Shown here: positions 52,206-59,704 of the stretch, in pieces
Layout: each line of letters starts with the position of its first letter
Position numbering within the stretch: the first letter of the stretch is position 1
Program-made: the position numbers and the translations under genes
The notes under the pieces: model-generated
What the model saw: the letters and a program-made list of their open reading frames with translations, nothing else
Databases searched by the model: none
Told to the model about the DNA's origin: nothing
From: Pseudoflavonifractor sp. An44
GTDB lineage: Bacteria; Bacillota; Clostridia; Oscillospirales; Oscillospiraceae
Reading direction: 5' to 3'
NCBI RefSeq assembly: GCF_002161675.1
Contig: NZ_NFIH01000003.1
Span: 62,001 to 126,000 of the forward strand
Length of the DNA stretch: 64,000 nt

Positions 52206-53272
52206 AGCTGGGGAGCAAAAAACAGCTGGTGTGGTTTGGAGTCATGGGCCTGCTGCTGTGTGCCACCGCCTACACCATTTTGAGCCAGCAGTCCCCCCGG
52301 GAGCTGGCGGCGGCCATGGCCCGGGCGGATGTGCGGATGCTCCTGCTGGCCCTTCCGGTGATGGCCCTGTTCATCGCCTGTGAGGCCGGGGCCACCCGGC
52401 TGGTGCTGGGGGCCCTGGGCTGTGCCCAGCCCTTCCGCCGGTGCTATTTTTACTCGTGCACCGGGTTCTTTTTCAGCAACGTCACCCCCTCCGCCACCGG
52501 AGGCCAGCCCGCCCAGGTGTACTACATGAACCGGGACGGGGTACCGGTGGTGTCCGGCACCATCGACATGATGCTGGTGAGCATTGGCTACCACACGGCG
52601 GTGGTGTGCTATGCTCTGGCGGCCCTCTACTTTGGCCGAGACCTGCTGGAGCAGCTGGGCGGCCAGGTGGGGGTGCTCGTCGGGGTGGGCCTTGCCATCT
52701 TTGTGGTGCTGAATGTGGCCATGATTTTGCTGCTCTTCCTCCCCGGACCTGCCCGCCGCCTGGGCCGCTTCGGGATTGCCCTGGCCTGCCGCCTAGTGAA
52801 GCGGTTGGACCGTGCAGCATTGGAGGAGAAGCTGGAGGGGGTGCTGGCTCAGTACCGCCAGGGGGCCCGGGTCATTGCCCGCAATCCCCTGGTGCTGGTG
52901 GGGGTGGTGGCCCTCAGCGGGGCCCAGCTGGGGTGCTCCTATCTGGTGCCCTACCTGGTGTATCGGGCCTTCGGCCTGTCCGGCATGAGCCTGTTGCAGG
53001 TGGCCGCCCTCCAGGTGCTGTGCACCGTGGCGGTGGGCTTTCTCCCGCTGCCTGGTTCCGCAGGAGCGGCGGAAGGGGTGTTTCTGCGCACCTTCCTAGC
53101 GGTGTTTGGCACGGGGCTGGTGGCTCCCGCGATGATTCTCTCCCGGACCATGAGCTGCTATCTGGTGCTGCTGGTCACCGGGGGCGTGACCCTGGTGGGG
53201 CACCTGCGGCGGAACATGGCCGGAAGAAATATGAAAACCTCTTGCAATCCCCTGAGGGGTGTGGTATCATAG
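52202..53272 (+). CDS. YbhN/AglD (UPF0104) family membrane protein, MprF flippase-like
   Basis: The protein has 356 residues and about eight transmembrane segments. It has SNVTPSATGGQPAQVYYM, the conserved signature of the lysylphosphatidylglycerol-synthase transmembrane region, and GFLPLPGSAGAAEGVF near the C-terminus. It lacks the MprF synthase domain, so it resembles the flippase half alone. With the glycolipid synthase upstream, overlapping by four bases, movement of that glycolipid is a reasonable but untested guess. Confidence 0.85.
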   Translation: MKLGSKKQLVWFGVMGLLLCATAYTILSQQSPRELAAAMARADVRMLLLALPVMALFIACEAGATRLVLGALGCAQPFRRCYFYSCTGFFFSNVTPSATGGQPAQVYYMNRDGVPVVSGTIDMMLVSIGYHTAVVCYALAALYFGRDLLEQLGGQVGVLVGVGLAIFVVLNVAMILLLFLPGPARRLGRFGIALACRLVKRLDRAALEEKLEGVLAQYRQGARVIARNPLVLVGVVALSGAQLGCSYLVPYLVYRAFGLSGMSLLQVAALQVLCTVAVGFLPLPGSAGAAEGVFLRTFLAVFGTGLVAPAMILSRTMSCYLVLLVTGGVTLVGHLRRNMAGRNMKTSCNPLRGVVS

Positions 53273-53332
53273 AAAATACTTGTAAGGGCTGTTGCGCCCA
53301 TTTTTAGACTGTGACTGAAAGGATTGAATTCC

Positions 53333-53569
53333 ATGACCACTCCTCAGCTGATTCTGTCTATCGTTTACTTCGTGGTGTCTCTGGCCCTGATCGCCATCGT
53401 GATGCTCCAGTCCGGCAAGAGCGCTGGTCTGTCCGGTGCCATCTCCGGTGCTGCTGACACCTTCCTGTCCAAGAACAAGGCCAAGACCGCCGACGCCCGC
53501 ATGGCCAAGATGACCAAGTGGGTTGCCATTGTGTTCCTGGTTCTGACCATGGTTCTGACTCTGATCTAA
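53333..53569 (+). CDS. secG: Preprotein translocase subunit SecG
   Basis: The 78-residue protein has two transmembrane segments (about 6-26 and 57-77) joined by a loop with LQSGKSAGLSGAISGAADTFL, the SecG signature. It assists SecYEG in protein export. The ATG at 53333 is used; a TTG three codons before is possible. A strong terminator follows. Confidence 0.93.
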   Translation: MTTPQLILSIVYFVVSLALIAIVMLQSGKSAGLSGAISGAADTFLSKNKAKTADARMAKMTKWVAIVFLVLTMVLTLI

Positions 53570-53586
53570 ACAATAGTAAGAGCGAG

Positions 53587-53619
53587 AAAAACCCTCGACC
53601 GCATTGGTCGAGGGTTTTT
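53587..53619 (+). terminator. Intrinsic terminator of secG
   Basis: AAAAACCCTCGACC pairs with GGTCGAGGGTTTTT, with more T residues after. Confidence 0.9.
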
Positions 53620-53665
53620 ATTTTGCTTTCTGCTCCAAACCATGAAATAGATTCTCAATGTCTCA

Positions 53666-54219
53666 GGCGGAAACCAGCGCCCCGGCCAGGGACGCTCCGC
53701 TTATGCCCGATTTCTCCCCGATGAGAAATCGGGGAAAGAATCGCTTAGGGCGTTCCCCCCTAAGGACCTCCCTGAGGTACGAGGCTAGAACTGCGTCAAG
53801 GCTATGTTCGGCCCGTCACTCTTGCTGTGGCTCCTGTTACTGCCACCATATCAGGCTATCCTGGCAGCTGGCCCTATGGCTGGGCGGTTTCCACATCCGG
53901 GCCTACCATGGAGAAGCGGCGTCCTCGCCGCCGGGAGCCAGGCCTCCGTTAGCTGGGCACAGCGGCGCACCAGGGTAAGGCCCTGGTCATAGAAGGATAC
54001 CCACACAGAGAAGCGGGTATGTTTGGTAGAATCTCCACGCCATCCATGTGACACGAATCAGGCCAAGGGCCGAAAAGAGAAAGACGCATCCTCCACCCAG
54101 TACCGCGGGGTGGATTCCACAAGGCGGGGGAAGGCCCCGCCTTTGGCGATTCTTTGGTGACTTTCTCATCGGGGAGAAAGTCACCCTGCGGAGCAAACCC
54201 CGGCTGGCAAGCCTGAGCC
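53666..54219 (+). ncRNA. Candidate large structured RNA, family 1 copy 2
   Basis: It is homologous to 6469-7020 in the same orientation. The 69 bases at 53706-53774 are identical except for the last few; elsewhere the copies differ at many sites but keep the stems. The clearest case is GGTGACTTTCTC/GAGAAAGTCACC (54156-54185), a perfect 12-bp stem that corresponds to GGTTCCTTTCTG/CAGAAAGGAACC in copy 1, with both arms changed together. The hairpin GCGGCG/CGCCGC keeps its stem and changes its loop. The terminal helix is GCTCCGC (53694-53700) with GCGGAGC (54188-54194), and outside it CTCAGGC near 53663 can pair with GCCTGAG near 54212. Some stems, such as the one matching TACCTTGG, have a mismatch here. 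Confidence 0.65.
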
Positions 54220-54283
54220 TAGGTCATTTAGAAGAACAATCTTCCAGTCAGCCTTGCACAGGGCGGTATTGACGCAAAAAATC

Positions 54284-54321
54284 ATCGGGCAGGAGAACGT
54301 GAACGCCTTCTCCTGCCCGAT
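54284..54321 (-). terminator. Terminator of the XRE membrane regulator gene
   Basis: ATCGGGCAGGAGAA pairs with TTCTCCTGCCCGAT. On the minus strand TTTTTT follows. Confidence 0.85.
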
Positions 54322-54326
54322 GTGTC

Positions 54327-55322
54327 TTATTTTTTGGTCAGCAACCCTGCAATGCTTCGCACCGGGGCGTACAGCACCGCCGCCACCGGCCACACAATCC
54401 AGGTGCGGTCCCAGGCCATGGTCCAGAAGCTCCAGCCCAGGTAGATGGCCAGCACCAGACCCCAGTAGATGGTGGTCAGAGGGCTGTTTTCCTCCCGCTT
54501 GTGCTCCCGGGTGTAGTCCCCAGTCTCCAATAGCCGCTGGAAGCTTCCGGCGATGATGCAGGTGCGCACCAGCAGGAACACCCCCACCGCCACCAACACA
54601 AACATGAGGATGAGGCCGATGATGGGAGCCATGCCGTTCTCGTCAATAGCTACCGCCACCATCAGCGGGGCCAGACTGAGAATGCACAGGGTGATGCCCA
54701 CCACCAGCAGCATCAGGTGGGTGGTCCGGTATTCAGCTTGACGCTTTTTCACCACGCCGTCCACCCCATAGGCCAATTCCACAGGCTGGTTGTCCAGGTG
54801 CTCGTAGGGGGTCAGGCGGCTGCCAAAGAAGAGAAACAGGGCCACCGCGGCGGATACCAGGGCCAGCATCACCAGGATGCCCACCCCGCCCGCCAGAGGC
54901 TCGGACAGGGTGAAGCGGCCCTCTTCGCTGGACAGGCCGCCCAGGTATATGAGGGCGGTGGGGGAGAGGATGCACAGGAACACGCCCAGGGCGATTTTAC
55001 TGGCCACTCCCCGCACCGTGTCCAGATAGGTGTTGGCCTGCTCCAGGGTGATGTGGTGGACCGGGACTTGGGGCCCATCCAGAATGGGGGCAGGTTCCGG
55101 CTCTGCCTGGGGCAGCTCCGGCTCCATCTCGTCCCGTAGTAGGTAGTCGGTGCTCACCTCAAACAGCTGGCTGAGCCGGAGAATTTTGTCCAGGTCTGGG
55201 ATGGAGCTGCCGCTCTCCCACTTGGACACCGCCTGCCGGGACACCCCCAGCTGGTGGGCCAGCTCCTCCTGGGACCACCCGGCCTTTTTTCTCAAATTTG
55301 TGATCTTATCTCCTAAAATCAT
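54327..55322 (-). CDS. XRE-family regulator with C-terminal membrane domain
   Basis: The protein has 331 residues. An N-terminal Cro/C1 helix-turn-helix (about 1-60; ITNLRKKAGWSQEELAHQLGVSRQAVSKWESG) is joined by a Pro/Glu-rich linker to a domain with about six hydrophobic segments (about 120-330). Such one-piece membrane-bound XRE proteins are common in Clostridia; their signal is usually unknown. The ATG at 55322 follows GGGAGG; an earlier in-frame ATG does not. Confidence 0.83.
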   Translation of the reverse strand: MILGDKITNLRKKAGWSQEELAHQLGVSRQAVSKWESGSSIPDLDKILRLSQLFEVSTDYLLRDEMEPELPQAEPEPAPILDGPQVPVHHITLEQANTYLDTVRGVASKIALGVFLCILSPTALIYLGGLSSEEGRFTLSEPLAGGVGILVMLALVSAAVALFLFFGSRLTPYEHLDNQPVELAYGVDGVVKKRQAEYRTTHLMLLVVGITLCILSLAPLMVAVAIDENGMAPIIGLILMFVLVAVGVFLLVRTCIIAGSFQRLLETGDYTREHKREENSPLTTIYWGLVLAIYLGWSFWTMAWDRTWIVWPVAAVLYAPVRSIAGLLTKK

Positions 55323-55468
55323 AGGTGTGCCTCCCGTCGCTTTGGATGGTCTCATGGTAGCACCTCCCACGGTTGCAGGCCACCAAACAGGGCTGGAAAT
55401 CTGTCAACTGCCGGTTGCGGCGGGGATATGACACCGTATTTTTGGGGGATTGGGGGCCATTTGGCCTC

Positions 55469-57604
55469 TTACCACTGGGTCAGCTCCAGATACAGGTCCT
55501 TGTACTGACGGGCGGAATTCTCCCAGGACACGTCCTTGGCCATGTCCCGCTGGACCACCTCGTCCCAGTGATAGCGGTTGGTGAAATAGAGGGTCTTGGC
55601 CCGGTTGATGGCGTCCAGCAGCAGCCCGGCGTCGTAGCGGTCGAAGGTGAAGCCGTTGCCCTCGCCGTTGAAGGTGTTGTAGGGCTCCACGGTGTCCTTC
55701 AAGCCGCCGGTCTCCCGGACGATGGGCAGGGTGCCGTAGTGCATGGCGTTGAGCTGGGTCAGGCCGCAGGGCTCAAAGCGGGAGGGCACCAGCAGGGCGT
55801 CGGCGCCGGCGTAGATGCGGTGGGCCCGGGCCTCGTCGTACTGGATGCAGGCGCAGAAGGTGCCGCGGTGGATGCTCTCATAGTAGCGGAAGGTGTCCTC
55901 GTACTCCCGGTCACCGGTGCCCAGCACCACCACCTGGGTGTTGCCGTCCAGCACCTGGGGAATGATGGAGCTGACCAGGTCCAGACCCTTCTGGTTGGTC
56001 AGGCGGGAGATGAGGCCGATGACGAACTTGCCCTCGTTCTGCTCCAGGCCCAGCTCCTTTTGCAGGGCCAGCTTGTTGGCCATCTTGTGGTCCAGCACGT
56101 TGCCCAGGTCGTAGTGCTCCGCCAGAGCGGGGTCGGTGGCGGGGTTCCACATGTCGTAGTCAATGCCGTTGACGATGCCACGCAGCTTGCCGCTGTGGTA
56201 GCGCAGGTGGCCCTCCAGGTGCTCGCCGTACTCGGCGGTCTGAATCTCCCCGGCATAGGTGCCAGAGACGGTGGTAACCCGGTCGGCGTAGGCGATGCCG
56301 CCCTTGAGCATGTTGGCGTCCTGATAGCCGTCCTTCAAAGCGCCCATCTGGAACACCTCATTGGGCAGGCCGGACCAATACTTGATGGTGGGGATGTTGT
56401 AGATGCCCTGGAAGCGCAGGTTGTGAATGGTGAGGATGGACCGGGCGTGGCCCACGGGGGAGTCCTTGAACAGGGTGCGCAGATAGACAGGCACCAGACC
56501 TGCCTGCCAGTCGTGGCAGTGGACAATGTCGGGAATCCAGTTTAAGTAGTTCAGAGCAGCCAGAGCGGCCTTGCTGAAGAAGCAGTACTTGGGGATGTCG
56601 TCCACCAGGTTGGTGTAGGGGTTGCCGGTGGAGAAGAACTCCTGGTTGTCGATGAAGTCGTACACCACGCCGTCACAGACATACTCCATAATTCCCACAT
56701 AGTAGTTGCGCCCGGTGTTGCCCAGGTCCATGTAGAACGCGCCCCGATACTCCATTTTCTCCTGGAACTTCTGGGGGATGCAGGCGTAGCGGGGCAAAAT
56801 CACCCGCACGTCACAGTTGAGCTTCACCAGCTGACGGGGCAGGGCGTACATCACGTCGCCCAGACCGCCAGTCTTGACAAAGGGGTGACATTCCGAGCCG
56901 ATGAAGGCAATGCTTCTCCGGGGCAGGTTGGACATCTCATACATAGGTTTGACCTCCTCCACAACAGGTGATACATCTTCTTCCACACTGGGAGCGGTTT
57001 CCTCTTCCACAGGGGCGGGTTCTTCTTCCGCAGGAGCGGCTTCCTCCACCATGGGAGTGGTTTCTTCGACGACGGGAGCGGGCTCTTCCGCCACAGGGGC
57101 AGCCTCCTCCACGACAGGGGCGGTTTCTTCCACCACGGGAGCAGCCTCTTCCACGACGGGAGCGGGTTCCTCCGCCACAGGGGCGGTCTCTTCGACCACG
57201 GGAGCGACTTCCTCCACGACAGGGGCGGTCTCTTCCACCACGGGAGTGGCCTCTTCCACCACAGGGGCGGTCTCTTCCACCACGGGAGTGGCTTCCTCCA
57301 CCACGGGGGTGGCTTCCTCCACCACGGGAGTGGGCTCCTCAGCGACAGGAGCGGGCTTCTTGGCGGCAGAGGCGGGCTTCTTCCGGGCGGTGGTGGTCTT
57401 GCGGGTGCTGGTTCGGGTCTTGGGTGCGGCAGGTGCGGCGGGCTTGGCAGCGGTGGGAGTTTCCACCACTGCGGGCTCCGTGGGCTGCACGGCGGTCACA
57501 GGCTCTGCCACCGGGGCAACGGTACGGGCCGGGGTGGGGGCTTTCTTGACCACTTTCTTGGCCGTGGTTTTCTTTTTGGAGGAACGTGCCTTCTTGTGTA
57601 CCAT
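55469..57604 (-). CDS. glgA: Glycogen synthase GlgA with Lys-rich and heptad-repeat N-terminal extension
   Basis: The protein has 711 residues, about 220 more than usual. Residues about 228-711 are a complete GT5 glycogen synthase: FVKTGGLGDVMYALP, VHCHDWQAGLVPV and PSRFEPCGLTQL. The first 110 residues are rich in Lys, Ala, Thr and Pro (MVHKKARSSKKKTTAKKV), like histone H1-type tails. About 110-218 is some fifteen units of a 7-residue acidic repeat, APVVEET and variants. The extension is in frame with no stop and has its own AGGAAAGGAAG site before the ATG. An internal Met at 221 could start a normal-length enzyme but has no good ribosome-binding site. The enzyme extends alpha-1,4-glucan from ADP-glucose; the role of the extension is unknown. 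Confidence 0.9.
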   Translation of the reverse strand: MVHKKARSSKKKTTAKKVVKKAPTPARTVAPVAEPVTAVQPTEPAVVETPTAAKPAAPAAPKTRTSTRKTTTARKKPASAAKKPAPVAEEPTPVVEEATPVVEEATPVVEETAPVVEEATPVVEETAPVVEEVAPVVEETAPVAEEPAPVVEEAAPVVEETAPVVEEAAPVAEEPAPVVEETTPMVEEAAPAEEEPAPVEEETAPSVEEDVSPVVEEVKPMYEMSNLPRRSIAFIGSECHPFVKTGGLGDVMYALPRQLVKLNCDVRVILPRYACIPQKFQEKMEYRGAFYMDLGNTGRNYYVGIMEYVCDGVVYDFIDNQEFFSTGNPYTNLVDDIPKYCFFSKAALAALNYLNWIPDIVHCHDWQAGLVPVYLRTLFKDSPVGHARSILTIHNLRFQGIYNIPTIKYWSGLPNEVFQMGALKDGYQDANMLKGGIAYADRVTTVSGTYAGEIQTAEYGEHLEGHLRYHSGKLRGIVNGIDYDMWNPATDPALAEHYDLGNVLDHKMANKLALQKELGLEQNEGKFVIGLISRLTNQKGLDLVSSIIPQVLDGNTQVVVLGTGDREYEDTFRYYESIHRGTFCACIQYDEARAHRIYAGADALLVPSRFEPCGLTQLNAMHYGTLPIVRETGGLKDTVEPYNTFNGEGNGFTFDRYDAGLLLDAINRAKTLYFTNRYHWDEVVQRDMAKDVSWENSARQYKDLYLELTQW

Positions 57605-57663
57605 TATGGATCTTCCTTTCCTGTATGTATCGCCACGCATGGGGGGCGGAAATGGTGGATTGC

Positions 57664-59187
57664 TCACACCTGTAAGTGTTCCGGGGGCCGATATTGGAGG
57701 GCCTCCGCCAGGTGGTGGGGCTGGATGTGCTGGGACTGGTCCAGGTCTGCCACGGTGCGGGCCACCCGGAGGATGCGGTCATAGCTGCGGGCGGTGAGGC
57801 CCAGCTTTTCATAGGCGCTTTGAATCATGGCCTGGCAGGCGTCGTCCAGCTGGCAGTACGCTTTGAGCTCCTGGGGCCCCATATGGGCGTTGCAGGTGGG
57901 GCCGTGGGGGCCGAAGCGGGCGTGCTGGATGGCGCGGGCGGCGTTGACCCGGGCCCGAATGTCCGCCGAGGACTCGGCGGGGGTGGACTGTCCCGCCAGC
58001 TCGTGGTATTCCAGGGCGGGCACGTCCACACAGATATCAATGCGGTCCAGCATGGGACCGGAGATGCGGCTTTGGTAGCGCCGAACCGCCTGCTCGGAGC
58101 AGGTACACCGCCCCGAGGGGTGGCCGTACCAGCCGCACTTGCAGGGATTCATGGCACACACCAGCATAAATCGGCTGGGGTAGGTCACCGTCCCGGACAC
58201 CCGGGTGATCTGGGTGCTCCCGTCCTCCAGGGGCTGGCGCAGCACCTCCAGCACGTCGGAGTGAAACTCGGGCAGCTCGTCTAAGAACAGCACCCCGTTG
58301 TGGGCCAGGGAGATCTCCCCGGGGCGCAGGGTGGTGCCTCCGCCTGCCATGCCGGCGGCTGAGATGGTGTGGTGGGGGGCACGGAAGGGGCGGCGGAGCA
58401 CCATGGGGTGCTCCCGGCTGGTCAGGCCCACCACGGAGTAGATCTCCGTACAGGCCAAGGCCTCCTCCCGGGTCAGATCGGGGAGAATGGAGGGCAGGCG
58501 CTTGGCCATCATGGACTTGCCCGCCCCGGGGCTGCCCGTCATTAAAATATGGTGTCCGCCGGCGGCGGCCACTTCCAGGGCCCGCTTGGCGCCCTCCTGG
58601 CCCTTCACGTCGGCAAAGTCCGGCCCGGTGGGCACCGCCTCCGGCGGGGTCCAGGGGGGCGTGGGGGAGAGGGGGGCCTCTCCGGTGAGGTGGGCGCACA
58701 GCTGCGCCACCGTCTCCACCCCGTAGACCTCCAACCCCTGGGCCAGGGAGGCCTCGGGGGCGTTGTCGGCGGGGACAAACAACTGGCGGACCCCGCAGCG
58801 CACCGCTGCCAGGGCCATGGGAAGGATTCCAGACACCGGGCGCAGCGCCCCGGACAGGGACAGCTCCCCCAAAAAGGCGGCGTCGGCGTACCCCTTCATG
58901 GACAGCTGGCCGCTGGCGGAGAGGATGCCCAGCAAAATGGGCAGATCGTACACCGTGCCCACCTTTTTCCGGTCGGCAGGGGCCAGGTTGATGGTAATGC
59001 GGGAGACGGGGAAGTCAAAGCCACTGGAGCGAATGGCCGAGCGCACCCGTTCCCGGGACTCCTTCACGGCGGCATCGGGCAAACCCACCACATCAAAGGC
59101 GGGCAATCCCCCGGAAAGGGCACATTCTGCCGTGACCGGATATCCATGGATGCCATTGAGGCCCAGGGAGAGCAGATTGCACACCAT
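57664..59187 (-). CDS. YifB/ComM family Mg-chelatase-like AAA+ ATPase
   Basis: The protein has 507 residues. An N-terminal Lon-protease-like domain (GLPAFDVVGLPDAAVKESRER, about 27-47) precedes AAA+ motifs GSPGAGKSMMAK and LFLDELPEF, and a C-terminal ChlI-type domain. Cys residues in NPCKCGWYGHP and CTCSEQ fit the family's zinc site. ComM of this family is a branch-migration helicase in natural transformation; a like role here is inference. comF at 63343 is the only other competence-type gene in the window. The ATG at 59187 follows AGAGGAG. Confidence 0.92.
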   Translation of the reverse strand: MVCNLLSLGLNGIHGYPVTAECALSGGLPAFDVVGLPDAAVKESRERVRSAIRSSGFDFPVSRITINLAPADRKKVGTVYDLPILLGILSASGQLSMKGYADAAFLGELSLSGALRPVSGILPMALAAVRCGVRQLFVPADNAPEASLAQGLEVYGVETVAQLCAHLTGEAPLSPTPPWTPPEAVPTGPDFADVKGQEGAKRALEVAAAGGHHILMTGSPGAGKSMMAKRLPSILPDLTREEALACTEIYSVVGLTSREHPMVLRRPFRAPHHTISAAGMAGGGTTLRPGEISLAHNGVLFLDELPEFHSDVLEVLRQPLEDGSTQITRVSGTVTYPSRFMLVCAMNPCKCGWYGHPSGRCTCSEQAVRRYQSRISGPMLDRIDICVDVPALEYHELAGQSTPAESSADIRARVNAARAIQHARFGPHGPTCNAHMGPQELKAYCQLDDACQAMIQSAYEKLGLTARSYDRILRVARTVADLDQSQHIQPHHLAEALQYRPPEHLQV

Positions 59188-59704
59188 GGGGTCCCACTCC
59201 TCTCGAGAAAAAAGTAACCGAAATCCTTTGATACCTATCATACCACGGGGGGTTGTTGAACGCAAGGAAACTTGTTGGCATCAGGCAAATTTAGGAAAAG
59301 TTCTCCATCCGGTCCGAAACGTGAACTTTGGGCGAGACGGCCGGTCACGGCGCTTGTGGGGTTGGAGAATTTGGTCATTTCATAGTTGTACGGTATGACC
59401 ACCCAAGGTTGGGTAAGTTTGGCGGCTGCGTGGGCTCCAAGCACACCCTATGTCCGTGAGAGGGCGACAGAGCATTTGATAAAAAAGTAACAAAAAATCT
59501 TGTTTTATGGGATAGTGCCGGGGTTTGTCCGGTGCAAGGTATCTGATTTGAAACGGAAGGGGAGAGGGCGGATGGTGTGTGAGAATTTACAAGAAAAAAT
59601 GGAATTATTCATTGAATTTATAGGAGAAATGTGGTAGACTGAGGTGTATTCGGAATTTGGATGTCTCAGCGCTCTTTGCTGAGAAGCAAAAGGAGGAAAC
59701 GAAA
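59188..59704 (+). promoter_or_regulatory. Long nifJ upstream region with promoter
   Basis: About 500 bases without a gene that I can support. The promoter is TTGAAT (59612-59617), 17 bases, TAGACT (59635-59640). Between 59280 and 59600 I see AT-rich and GC-rich patches and a weak GATA-TGCCGG/CCGGTGC-TATC fold near 59513-59545, but no known riboswitch motif. The length and the divergent layout leave room for regulation of this highly expressed gene. Confidence 0.55.

Noticed and set aside
57339-57812. Frame overlapping the glgA start in which glgA upstream DNA is read as protein.
   Set aside because: It is an alternative frame of the Lys/Ala-rich glgA extension and yifB end, with no ribosome-binding site.
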